Notes: generated by a model from the sequence alone, not told the origin. A stretch of 8,236 nt of DNA from Ignavibacteriales bacterium (GCA_007280825.1 QYQI01000150.1:1-8236); one strand, 5' to 3'. Positions 1 to 7,888 are shown, counted from the stretch's first letter. Made by a program: numbers and translations.

Positions 1-1116
1 AGGATAATTTTGGTATAATTTAGACTCAGTTGGTACAACTTCATTCTTAGAAACATCTGTTAATAAATGAATTGGTGTATATTTGAAATTACTTATAATT
101 AATTCAGCATCTTTCTGATTTACTGGAGCCAGTCCCTTCATTAACCATAAATTAATATGAGGTTTCAGTTGATTTGGTAAAGGATTTTTTGACCCTTGGT
201 AGGTCCATTCTTTTATTAAATTGCCTGATGCTTGATAACTTTGGAACTTTATACCCTGCTTTGTCCATGTAAATTTATGAGATGAAGACGGCGCCGTAAG
301 ATTTAAGGGAAAGGAAAGTGAGCTTATTAATGGTTCTGATGGTTGCACAACATACCAACCTGGATTACTAGCGGCATCTCCCCATCTTGAAAATTCAATA
401 TCAATTTCTTTTGTATCATTCTCATAATTAAATAAACCCACAACTATATTAAGATCATAAAGTTCCACATTACTTAATACAGAAAATGAATATTCACCAT
501 ACCCCATAATATCCTGTGCAGTAATTCCAGAGCAATACCATTTATCACCAATTTTTCTAATTGTTAGGTGTAGGTTTCCTGAATTATCAATCCATACGCT
601 ATTTATTCCGTTGAACCAATTATTCGGTCCCGGTCCGCTAAATCCGTTACTCACATTCCATTTCAATCCTGAAAAATCTAATGTAGAAATTCTTGTTTCA
701 TTAATCGTTGTAGTAAAACTTCTTGCCGTTGACCAATTACTCGTACCTCCAATATTTGAAGCATTTACTCGCCAATAATATGTTGTACCATCTGACAAAG
801 CAGGACTCACAATTACTGATGTTCCTGTTACTCCAATTTGATTAAAAATTGTACTGCTAAAAGAAGATGTGGTTGATATCTGTACTCGATATGATGTAGC
901 TCCGGATGATGGAGACCAACTTAAAGTTGGCGTTGTTGATACTTCAGTCTCTAAATTAGAAGGCGATAATAAAACTGGTGGCAATGGTGCCGAAGTTCCA
1001 TCTATGTTTTTTAAGGTAAGAGTAATATTTCCTGTCTGGGCATAATAAGATAATGATGAACCTGAAACAAAGAATAAAACACTCGTTACAATTAATAATT
1101 TTTTAATACTACTCAT
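1..1116 (-). CDS. Secreted FN3 + GH16-like (concanavalin A-fold) protein with T9SS sorting domain, 3' end cut by window edge
   Basis: I translated this myself: 372 codons are open from the ATG at 1116 to the left edge, with no stop. A signal peptide (MSSIKKLLIVTSVLFFVSG...) covers about residues 1-28. An FN3 domain lies at about 50-137, with TPTLSWSPSSGATSYRVQIS and the later YYWRVNA and WSTARSFTT strands. Residues about 140-345 look like a GH16-type beta-jelly roll. They include WYCSGI, YGEYSFSV, NIVVGLF and EIDIEFSRWG (237-246), then HKFTWTKQGIKFQSY. EIDIE matches the GH16 E-x-D-x-E motif, in which the two Glu act as nucleophile and acid/base. The last visible residues, SKLYQNYP, are the start of a QNYPNPFNP-type T9SS domain, so about 80 residues are probably missing. 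The ATG directly follows the TAA of the upstream propeller gene, implying coupled translation. Family knowledge suggests a secreted beta-glucan-type glycosidase; the substrate is unknown, and a non-catalytic carbohydrate-binding role remains possible. Confidence 0.82.
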   Translation of the reverse strand, partial: MSSIKKLLIVTSVLFFVSGSSLSYYAQTGNITLTLKNIDGTSAPLPPVLLSPSNLETEVSTTPTLSWSPSSGATSYRVQISTTSSFSSTIFNQIGVTGTSVIVSPALSDGTTYYWRVNASNIGGTSNWSTARSFTTTINETRISTLDFSGLKWNVSNGFSGPGPNNWFNGINSVWIDNSGNLHLTIRKIGDKWYCSGITAQDIMGYGEYSFSVLSNVELYDLNIVVGLFNYENDTKEIDIEFSRWGDAASNPGWYVVQPSEPLISSLSFPLNLTAPSSSHKFTWTKQGIKFQSYQASGNLIKEWTYQGSKNPLPNQLKPHINLWLMKGLAPVNQKDAELIISNFKYTPIHLLTDVSKNEVVPTESKLYQNYP

Positions 1117-4071
1117 TTATTTAGAATTCCATTTAGCCCAAGTATTCTCAAATTCTTTTTCCGAATCTTTGCATGATGAGATCATTTGAGAAGTAGGCGG
1201 CATATCACTTTGCTGTAATAAATTAAGTAACGAAGTGAATGTTCTTAAATGTTTGGAAAATTCTTTTGCAATTTCAGAAAACCTATTGTCTTTCATTTCC
1301 GCAATTTCTTTTAACGCACTTCTACATTTTTTGATATTCATATAACTTGTTAAACTCAAATCATGTTGAAGTTGCAAATCCTTTTCGCTTGTTTTTACTC
1401 TTGGATCCATTTCGATATTAAATGATTGGGTAAATACTTTCCCATCAACTATTAGTTTTACAATATAAGTCCCCGGCATAACCCAAGGTGATGTTGGATT
1501 AGGTGCAGTGTTCTTATAAATAGCTGACATTGGATATGACGGCGGAACGTTAAGAGGTGTATATCTCATATCCCACAAAAATCTATGCGAGCCGGCTTCT
1601 GCAGAAAGTATCTGTTGTGGACGAATCCAATAAAGCGGAATATTTAAATTCGGAATCTTATATATGGTATCATTATTAGTATACTCTCTAATGATTGTTC
1701 CATTTAAATCTAAAATTTCCAAACTAACATTGTTCGCTTTTGTGTTTAAATAATAATTTATGATAGCACCTTCCGGTGGATTTTGTCCTGCAGGTTCTTC
1801 TTGAGGCAAAGGTGTATCTGTATTCATATTCCATCTAACACGATATGCAGTTTGTGGTTTGAATAGAATCGTGTTCATCTTTTTTGATTCGACACTGAGT
1901 TGACGTAATGGAGTTATATCATCTAATATCCAAAAACTTCTTCCATGAGTTGCTATAACCAGATCAACATCTTTAATTATTAAATCTCTTATAGATGTTG
2001 CAGGCATATTTAATCGTAGAGATTGCCAATTATCTCCATCATCAAATGAAACATAAACAGCAGTTTCACTGCCGGCAAATAATAATCCTTTTCTATACGG
2101 ATCTTCTTTTACAACATTAATGGGGGCGTTGGGTAAACCGTTTACAATTTCTTTCCAGGTTTTACCGCCGTCTTTTGTTCTATAAATATACGGGCGCATA
2201 TCATCCAAACGAATACGGTTCACTGCTGCATAAGAAGTGTTTATATCAGTATGGCTTGCATCCATAAATGAAACTTTACTCCAGCTTGTTATTTCCGGAG
2301 GAGTAACATTTTTCCAAGTCTTACCGCCATCTTTAGTAACATGAATTAACCCATCATCCGTACCGCACCAGATAGTATTTATATCAACATAAGATGGAGC
2401 TACAGTATAAATTACTCCGCGCCTCGGCATTTTTTTCATTTCGTCTTTTGTATAAATGCCAACACTTGCCGGTATATCCCAACTTTCTCTTGATAAATCG
2501 GGACTGGTTATTTGCCAACTGTTTCCGCCGTCTAAAGTTTTAAATAAAACATTTCCGGCATAGTACAATGTTTTATTATCAATCGGATTAAACAACACTG
2601 GAGCTGTTCGTATAAAACGGTACTTCCCGCCGCGACCTATTTCAGGAGAAATATTTTGTGTTTGTCCGGTTTGTTTATCATACTTAGAAATTTTCCCGCC
2701 ATAAATTATATTTGGGTCCGACGGATCGGCAACAACGTAACCATATTCTTCGGCACCAACCGGATGCCATTCTCTAAAAGTTATTTGTCCTTCATTTCCG
2801 CGCGATGCAATTCCGATCGAACCACTCTCCTGTTGTCCGCTATATACGTTATAAGGAAAATCATTATCGGCGCTAACATGAAAAAACTGAGCAGTTGGTT
2901 GGTTGTACCAGCTTGAAAAAGTTTCACCTCCATTAACTGTGATGATTGCACCCTGGTCACTTGCGATCAGCATGATATTACTGTTATCGGGATTGATCCA
3001 GATGCGGTGATAATCATCTCCGCCGGGTGCACCTCTAAATCCGTTCCAAGTTTTTCCACCATCAATACTTTTCCATACTACTACATCTGCAGAGTAAACA
3101 ACATCAGGATTGAAAGGATCAACTTTTACTTCTGCAAAATCATCTCCTCTTCCCCAAAGTCTTCCATCAGAGTTGATCATTGTCCAAGATTCGCCTGCAT
3201 CGTCACTTCTGTAAATGCCGCCGTATTTTCTCGAATCAACTGTTGCATACATTCTATTGGAATTAGAAGGTGCAATGCAAAAACCGATTCTTCCTAATCC
3301 TTGCTCTGTAGTTGGCAAACCCTTAGTTAATTTTTTCCAGGTTGCTCCGCCGTCTATAGATTTGAATAATCCACTCGCCGGTCCTTGAAATTCACCGTCT
3401 TCCCAGGGACCTTGCCTGCCTGCCCAAAGATCTGCATATACGATATCACTATTATTCGGATCGATCGTGACTTGAATCGCGCCTGTATTTTCATCTTTGT
3501 ATAAAATTCTTTCCCATGATTTTCCGCCATCGAGAGTTCTATAAACTCCGCGTTCGGTATTTGGTCCGTAAGGATGACCAAGAGCTGCAACAAAAACACG
3601 ATTTTCATTTTTAGGATCTATTGCAAGTCCGCCTATCTGCTGAGCATCTTTTAATCCGGTATTGATCCAAGTTTTACCCGCATCGGTTGATTTATAAATT
3701 CCATCACCGATAGAAAGGTCCGGACGCTGCACACCTTCACCGCTTCCAACATAAATTACATTTGGATCAGAAGCTGCAACAACAATATCACCAATTGAAC
3801 CGGTCGGTTGATCATCAAAAATCGGGATCCATGTTCTACCAAAGTCACTTGTTTTCCAAACGCCGCCGTTATTTACACCGATATAAAAAACATTCGGCTG
3901 CTGCCTGATACCAACCGCACCAACAGTTCTGCCTCCGCGGTGAGGACCGATCATACGCCAGCGCATTGAATCAAAATATTTTTGATCTATAGTTTGTGCT
4001 TGGATGAAATGAAAAAAAGAAAAGCTAATCAGTAAACAAGTTAGATATTTAACAAATAAATCTTTTTTCAT
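1117..4071 (-). CDS. Exported Asp-box (BNR/VPS10-sortilin-like) beta-propeller protein, 984 aa
   Basis: The N-terminus is a signal peptide with a hydrophobic core and likely cleavage near IQA-Q at residue 25. Eleven Asp-box motifs (S/T-x-D-x-G-x-T/S-W) are centred on about D76, D130, D181, D240, D291, D337, N380, D514, D581, D634 and D677. They follow recurrent 'DPxNxxxxY' strands, the pattern of stacked propeller blades. Seven boxes fall before residue 386 and four after 510, suggesting two propellers. Residues about 740-900 form a beta-sandwich with PAGQNPPEGA, HRFLWDMRY and PGTYIVKLIVDGK, features I associate with large Bacteroidota proteins annotated as BNR/VPS10 'glycosyl hydrolases' of unproven function. 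A helical tail covers about 890-984. There is no T9SS sorting domain, so a periplasmic or outer-membrane-associated location is inferred. GH74-like enzymes share the architecture, but no substrate can be assigned. The start is supported by the signal peptide. The stop abuts the next gene's ATG. Confidence 0.88.
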   Translation of the reverse strand: MKKDLFVKYLTCLLISFSFFHFIQAQTIDQKYFDSMRWRMIGPHRGGRTVGAVGIRQQPNVFYIGVNNGGVWKTSDFGRTWIPIFDDQPTGSIGDIVVAASDPNVIYVGSGEGVQRPDLSIGDGIYKSTDAGKTWINTGLKDAQQIGGLAIDPKNENRVFVAALGHPYGPNTERGVYRTLDGGKSWERILYKDENTGAIQVTIDPNNSDIVYADLWAGRQGPWEDGEFQGPASGLFKSIDGGATWKKLTKGLPTTEQGLGRIGFCIAPSNSNRMYATVDSRKYGGIYRSDDAGESWTMINSDGRLWGRGDDFAEVKVDPFNPDVVYSADVVVWKSIDGGKTWNGFRGAPGGDDYHRIWINPDNSNIMLIASDQGAIITVNGGETFSSWYNQPTAQFFHVSADNDFPYNVYSGQQESGSIGIASRGNEGQITFREWHPVGAEEYGYVVADPSDPNIIYGGKISKYDKQTGQTQNISPEIGRGGKYRFIRTAPVLFNPIDNKTLYYAGNVLFKTLDGGNSWQITSPDLSRESWDIPASVGIYTKDEMKKMPRRGVIYTVAPSYVDINTIWCGTDDGLIHVTKDGGKTWKNVTPPEITSWSKVSFMDASHTDINTSYAAVNRIRLDDMRPYIYRTKDGGKTWKEIVNGLPNAPINVVKEDPYRKGLLFAGSETAVYVSFDDGDNWQSLRLNMPATSIRDLIIKDVDLVIATHGRSFWILDDITPLRQLSVESKKMNTILFKPQTAYRVRWNMNTDTPLPQEEPAGQNPPEGAIINYYLNTKANNVSLEILDLNGTIIREYTNNDTIYKIPNLNIPLYWIRPQQILSAEAGSHRFLWDMRYTPLNVPPSYPMSAIYKNTAPNPTSPWVMPGTYIVKLIVDGKVFTQSFNIEMDPRVKTSEKDLQLQHDLSLTSYMNIKKCRSALKEIAEMKDNRFSEIAKEFSKHLRTFTSLLNLLQQSDMPPTSQMISSCKDSEKEFENTWAKWNSK

Positions 4072-4120
4072 AACCTACTTTTTTAGAATATTGTTAATAA
4101 ATTTAGTTAACAATTGCGCA
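4072..4120 (-). promoter_or_regulatory. Leader of the propeller/GH16-like gene pair, with weak promoter candidate
   Basis: This 49-base AT-rich stretch lies between the terminator of the upstream gene and the ATG at 4071, so any promoter for the two-gene unit should be here or overlap the terminator. On the minus strand TTGTTA (4113-4108) and TATTCT (4090-4085) are 17 bases apart, each matching 4 of 6 bases of a sigma-70 consensus. That arrangement would leave a leader of only about 7 bases. No clear Bacteroidota -7 element (TAnnTTTG) is visible. A GTAGG at 4078-4074 sits only two bases before the ATG, too close for a normal Shine-Dalgarno site. The promoter is therefore a weak candidate only. 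Confidence 0.25.
4090..4114. repeat. 8-bp perfect inverted repeat upstream of the propeller gene
   Basis: ATTGTTAA (4090-4097) and TTAACAAT (4107-4114) are exact reverse complements separated by nine bases that include the palindrome AAATTT. The half-site centres are 17 bases apart, between one and two helical turns. The site lies 19-43 bases upstream of the start codon and overlaps the weak promoter candidate, so a dimeric regulator binding site is possible. The sequence is AT-rich, so chance is also realistic. Confidence 0.4.
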
Positions 4121-4160
4121 TAAAAAAAGCCGGGAGAGAAATAATCTTCCGACTTTTTTA
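4121..4160 (-). terminator. Intrinsic terminator after the 1235-aa gene
   Basis: Read on the minus strand, AAAAAAGTCGGAAGA is followed by a short loop, then TCTCTCCCGGCTTTTTTT. The arms pair through a GC-containing stem with one G-U wobble and one mismatch, and the 3' arm runs into seven T. It starts about 20 bases after the TAA at 4183-4181, as expected for a rho-independent terminator of that gene. The A tract on the other side gives a partly bidirectional shape, but no plus-strand gene converges on it. It separates the large gene from the propeller/GH16-like pair. Confidence 0.85.
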
Positions 4161-4180
4161 TTAACACTATTTTTTTATAA

Positions 4181-7100
4181 TTATTTGATCAATAGCATTT
4201 TCCTTAACTGCATAAAACTACCGGCAGATATCCGATAGATATAAATTCCACTGGTGAAATTACTCGCACCAAAATTTACTTCGTAAAATCCCGCATATTG
4301 AAAATCATTCACAAGTTTTGTTATTTCTTCTCCCAGGATATTATAGACAGTTATAACGACATTACTTTCCTTGGGCAATCCGTATCTAATCTTTGTAGTT
4401 GGATTAAAGGGATTCGGATAGTTTTGTTCAAGTCTATATGCATCTGGAATACCGAAATTTAGATTTTTAACATAGGTAACAGCTGCACCTTGCCTGATCT
4501 CAACACTCTTGGGACTACCAGTAATGCCCTCGGCAGTGATCGTTATCGTTCCGGCTCTCGAAACACTGTTATTCTGATTATAACTTATATCAATGATTCC
4601 ATTGTTTGTACCGTTGTCTCCGCTAGTAATCTTTATCCAAAATATTTCTGTTATAGCAATCCAATTCATTGTTCCGCCACCGGTATTAGATACATTTATC
4701 GAAGCAGTCCCGGCAATTGAACCTACAGAAAGAAAATCCGGTGTAACTGTTAAGATTGGCAACATCATAAAATTAGCCACCAAATTTTGACCTTTGGTGA
4801 TTATAAATGTATAAGTTGATGAAGTTGAAACTTCAGTACCTCCGCTTGTCCAATTAACAAATGAATATCCGCTGCTTGGAGTCGCAGTCACACTGACCGA
4901 ACTACCGTAATTAAAAGTACCGCTTCCACTTGTAGTTCCACCTTCAGTGAGGTTTGAGCTTGCTATTACTGTGCATTGAATAATCGCAAAATTAGCAATC
5001 AACAATCTGTTAGAATTGATTATGATAGTATAACTCGGACTCGTTGAAACTACAGTTCCTCCTTCTGTCCAATTCACAAAAGTGTACCCAGCGTTTGGGG
5101 CTGTAGTAACTGTTACAGAGTTTCCCGGATCGAAAGTTCCACCACCATTGGTTATTCCTCCATTGGGTGGATTTGAGATAAGAGCAACTGTATATACTGG
5201 AGTAATGTTTATAGCACGGGTTACTTCATTACTTTCCTGATACGGATCAGACACTTTAAAACTAATTGTTCTAGGTAGTGTACTTGGGCTACTACTAATA
5301 TTATGGTATGTAACACTTCTTAATGCAGTCTCATAATTTGATAATGATAAACCTAAATTCAAGACTAATACTCCTTGGGAGGGATACCATGTCCCTATAA
5401 TTGTATTTTGATTTGTGAAACTAAGAACATCTTCGCTGTTTTTGTAATTGTTAGAAATTTTAACTACTGCATATTGTAAGTTAGGAATTCCATTGTCAGT
5501 TATGGTTAGCCCATTTGTTATTATTACCGAATTATCACCTTGTTTATATTCTAATGGATTTGATTCCATTCCTGCCAGAACAGGCGGTGTGTTCCCTAAG
5601 TTAACTCCTCTGTTAACAACATAACTGTCAGACACGCCGTCATTTACTTTGAAACTGATTGTTCTTACGTATAAGTTTGAAATGGGGCTTTCTGTATGTT
5701 GATAAGTAACGCTTCTTAGTGCTGCTTGATAATTAGCTATTGATGATACACCACTAAGTGTTATGGTTCCATTTGAAGCATCCCATGTTCCTATAATTCC
5801 GTTTGCATTAATAAAACTCAAAACATCATTCCCATTTTGATAGTGAACTGCAATTTTTATTTCAGCACTAACCAAATTGATGTTATCAGGATCGCTTAAT
5901 GATATGGTCTGCGTAATTGTAACTGCCGGGCTTCCTATTGAAAAAACCAGTTGGGTTTCTTCCAATGATGTTATTACTGGTGGATTGTTAACAGCTACAA
6001 CATTTATGTTTCTTGTTATAGTATTACTGTTTAACGCTCCATCATTTACAATAAAGCTCACTGTGCGGACTGATGTATTAGGATTTTGAGAGGTGTTCTG
6101 ATAAGTAATACTTCGTAATGCTGTCTGATAATTCGCCTTTGTTGTTACACCACTTAAACTCATTGCCCCGTTAGCTGCAGTCCATACACCCGTTATTCCA
6201 TTCTGATTTGTAAAGGAGAGAATATCTTGACCGTTTGAATAGTTACTAGTTATTTGAATTATAGCGCTACTAATTGTTGTATTGTCAAAGTCGCTCACGG
6301 TTATGGTATCAATAATTTGTTTTGCGGCCTCTCCTTCAGTGTAATTCAGATTTGGGGCCTCAATAGCGGCAAGCGAAGGAGCGTTGTCAACAGACGTAAC
6401 AGAAATATTTCTTGTAACAGTATTGCTGTTTACAGTTCCATCATTGACTGTAAAACTTATTGTTCTATGCGAAGTATTTGGAATAAATGATGTATTCTGA
6501 TATGTAATACTCCTTACAGCAGTTTGATAATTTGCTACTGAAGTTGTTCCGCTAAGAGTTAATGTTCCAGTAGTTGTATCCCAACTCCCGGTAATGCCGT
6601 TTTGATTTGTGAAACCGAGTAGGTCTTCTCCGTTTTGATAATTGCTTGTAATCTGAATAACTCCACTTACGAGGTTAGCTTCTACTGCTGCTACAGTTGT
6701 TGTACTTGTTATCGGAGTCGCATCATCTCCTTCAGTATAATTTAATGTTCCGGCCTCCATTGCATCTAATAAGATTGCCGTCGGTTGAAATGCGTAATTA
6801 GTACCAGTGACAGTGACTGTATTTACTGTTCCCACTGATACTGTAATATTCGTTTCTGTAAAAGAGGGTTGAACATTTGAAGTTGCACCTGTCACGGATA
6901 AATCAATGTCTGTTACAACAAAGAAATTTATAGGAGTACCTGATAACGCTTCTGAAAATCCGCTAATTTGAATTTCCGTCGCTGTTTGGTTAATTGTAAG
7001 TCCCGATACTTGAGAATTATCTCCACTTGTGGAATAATCATTATCTGTGGATTTAAAAACTTTGATATTAGTTAATTTGCCGACTGATGTTGTGGATGTT

Positions 7101-7888
7101 TGGATATTGATAGTTGTGAAATTTTGAGCACTCGTTCCCTGAAGTGAGAAACCAACTATTGCTTTATTAGTATGACCGCCGGTAAATGGAGATGCAGCAA
7201 TACCGCTTGTAAGTTGAGTTACTATCAATATTGGAGCGCCAGCTGTTACGCTAATGTTATCAATACTAATCTTAGGCCGACTACCAGCCGAGCCGCCAAC
7301 ACCATTGTGATAATAAAATCTAATCCGTGCAGTGCTAGAACTATTGAAAGAGGAAGGTAATGCTACGGTTGATATTGAACCGCTCGAAGCGACATTGTTA
7401 ATAACATTTAGCACTGCTGCACTCGTTAATTCTGTAAAAGTTGTTCCGTCCGTAGAAGTATAAATTCTAACTGAACCCGCTCTATTACCAGTACTATTAT
7501 TTACTTCAGACCAATCAAAGCTCAATGTCCCTGCGGTTACATTAGAAAAATCTAGGAACAAATCAATTGCATCTGAGCTTGTGTTATCTGATGAGCCTGT
7601 AGATAAAAGTATAATATTGCCAGTACCCTTCTGAACACCTCCACTTACACTACTAGAGAAAGTTGCCGTGCTTGTGGTAGTTTTTTTACCGTCAGGAATA
7701 GTTCCAGAAGCATTGACTCCCACAGATCCCCATCTATTTGCGCCTATACCAGACGCAAAGCCATTCGTCCAATTTGCTATATCATTAAAATTTTCAGAAT
7801 AATTGCCTATGGACATTTGATATGGTGTTTGCCCGTAGAGTAAACAATTAAGCAATAATAAAACTAAAATAGTAAATGTTCTTTTCAT
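4181..7888 (-). CDS. Large modular T9SS-secreted surface protein, 1235 aa
   Basis: The predicted product is an exported adhesin-like or matrix protein with no visible enzymatic motif. In order: signal peptide (1-20, MKRTFTILVLLLLNCLLYGQ); jelly-roll/MAM-like domain (about 25-215, including TLSFDWSEVN and KISIDNISVTAG); a second beta-rich domain (about 219-366); four modules of about 130 residues (368-896); two InlB-type repeats (about 899-1040, each with GYxFVNW and ANF); a BACON-like Ig domain (about 1043-1135); and a T9SS sorting domain (1150-1235) with EQNYPNPFNPTTKIRYGLP, VYNILGEE, GIYIYRI and terminal KMLLIK. Asn, Thr and Ser are abundant and Cys is scarce, as in extracellular beta proteins. 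The start is supported by the signal peptide and a G5 tract just upstream. The gene stands between the small unknown gene and its own terminator. Sugar, protein or surface ligands cannot be inferred. Confidence 0.92.
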   Translation of the reverse strand: MKRTFTILVLLLLNCLLYGQTPYQMSIGNYSENFNDIANWTNGFASGIGANRWGSVGVNASGTIPDGKKTTTSTATFSSSVSGGVQKGTGNIILLSTGSSDNTSSDAIDLFLDFSNVTAGTLSFDWSEVNNSTGNRAGSVRIYTSTDGTTFTELTSAAVLNVINNVASSGSISTVALPSSFNSSSTARIRFYYHNGVGGSAGSRPKISIDNISVTAGAPILIVTQLTSGIAASPFTGGHTNKAIVGFSLQGTSAQNFTTINIQTSTTSVGKLTNIKVFKSTDNDYSTSGDNSQVSGLTINQTATEIQISGFSEALSGTPINFFVVTDIDLSVTGATSNVQPSFTETNITVSVGTVNTVTVTGTNYAFQPTAILLDAMEAGTLNYTEGDDATPITSTTTVAAVEANLVSGVIQITSNYQNGEDLLGFTNQNGITGSWDTTTGTLTLSGTTSVANYQTAVRSITYQNTSFIPNTSHRTISFTVNDGTVNSNTVTRNISVTSVDNAPSLAAIEAPNLNYTEGEAAKQIIDTITVSDFDNTTISSAIIQITSNYSNGQDILSFTNQNGITGVWTAANGAMSLSGVTTKANYQTALRSITYQNTSQNPNTSVRTVSFIVNDGALNSNTITRNINVVAVNNPPVITSLEETQLVFSIGSPAVTITQTISLSDPDNINLVSAEIKIAVHYQNGNDVLSFINANGIIGTWDASNGTITLSGVSSIANYQAALRSVTYQHTESPISNLYVRTISFKVNDGVSDSYVVNRGVNLGNTPPVLAGMESNPLEYKQGDNSVIITNGLTITDNGIPNLQYAVVKISNNYKNSEDVLSFTNQNTIIGTWYPSQGVLVLNLGLSLSNYETALRSVTYHNISSSPSTLPRTISFKVSDPYQESNEVTRAINITPVYTVALISNPPNGGITNGGGTFDPGNSVTVTTAPNAGYTFVNWTEGGTVVSTSPSYTIIINSNRLLIANFAIIQCTVIASSNLTEGGTTSGSGTFNYGSSVSVTATPSSGYSFVNWTSGGTEVSTSSTYTFIITKGQNLVANFMMLPILTVTPDFLSVGSIAGTASINVSNTGGGTMNWIAITEIFWIKITSGDNGTNNGIIDISYNQNNSVSRAGTITITAEGITGSPKSVEIRQGAAVTYVKNLNFGIPDAYRLEQNYPNPFNPTTKIRYGLPKESNVVITVYNILGEEITKLVNDFQYAGFYEVNFGASNFTSGIYIYRISAGSFMQLRKMLLIK
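4184..4441 (-). other. Coding segment for the T9SS type A C-terminal sorting domain
   Basis: Residues 1150-1235 carry the QNYPNPFNP opening, the IRYGLPKESNVVITVYN strands, and the closing GIYIYRISAG...KMLLIK. In the T9SS family this domain directs the protein through the outer-membrane translocon and is usually cleaved, with anchoring or release of the cargo. Its presence implies that the host genome encodes the secretion machinery (PorV/SprA-type), none of which is in this window. Confidence 0.93.
4769..5194 (-). repeat. Two tandem InlB-type (divergent B-repeat) modules inside the large gene
   Basis: Residues about 899-968 and 971-1040 align by eye. Both have a GG-x-GTF strand, then P/S-G-x-S-V-x-V, a TxAP/TATP turn, GYTFVNWTEGG or GYSFVNWTSGG, a YTIII or YTFII strand, and a closing ANF. 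This is the pattern of the divergent InlB B-repeat family found in many bacterial surface proteins, where it probably acts as a stalk or spacer. The copies are similar but clearly diverged, so the duplication is not recent. Confidence 0.8.
5201..6787 (-). repeat. Four tandem modules of about 130 residues inside the large gene
   Basis: The modules span residues about 368-499, 502-632, 635-764 and 767-896. Each contains an N/E-Y-x-x-G strand, an I-x-I-T-S-N-Y-x-N-G-x-D-x-L-x-F-T-N-Q-N stretch, a GxW turn, L-S-G-V/T, ANYQTALRSITYQNTS, an RTISFxVNDG strand and a final NxxTRxIxV. The type resembles cadherin-like/VCBS-style Ig repeats. Copies 1 and 2 are closest; copies 3 and 4 have drifted (ISNNYKNSED and VSDPYQES in copy 4). 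Copy 2 keeps VSDFDN and copy 3 LSDPDN, acidic loops of the type that bind calcium in cadherin-like domains; copy 1 lacks the motif. Confidence 0.85.

Noticed and set aside
2656..3297. Open plus-strand frames of 86 and 96 codons opposite the propeller gene
   Set aside because: They lie wholly antisense to a strongly supported coding sequence, show no domain-like pattern, and are rich in Cys, Ile and Ser as expected for shadow translation.
3354..3608. An 84-codon minus-strand frame inside the propeller gene
   Set aside because: It is in another frame within intact Asp-box blades and has no leader or recognisable protein features.
4121..4160. The hairpin as a riboswitch or small RNA
   Set aside because: It is a single short stem followed by a T tract directly after a stop codon, which is fully explained as an intrinsic terminator.
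5201..6787. Periodic repeats considered as a CRISPR array or DNA-level satellite
   Set aside because: The period is about 390 bases, the copies differ strongly at DNA level, and the similarity is explained by tandem protein modules in frame.
4490..7360. Several plus-strand open frames of 62-78 codons opposite the large gene
   Set aside because: All are antisense to repeat-containing coding DNA; no ribosome-binding sites or plausible protein composition were seen.
7841..7850. LLLNC in the signal peptide of the large protein as a lipoprotein lipobox
   Set aside because: The residue before Cys15 is Asn rather than Gly, Ala or Ser, and the T9SS sorting domain explains surface delivery without lipidation.
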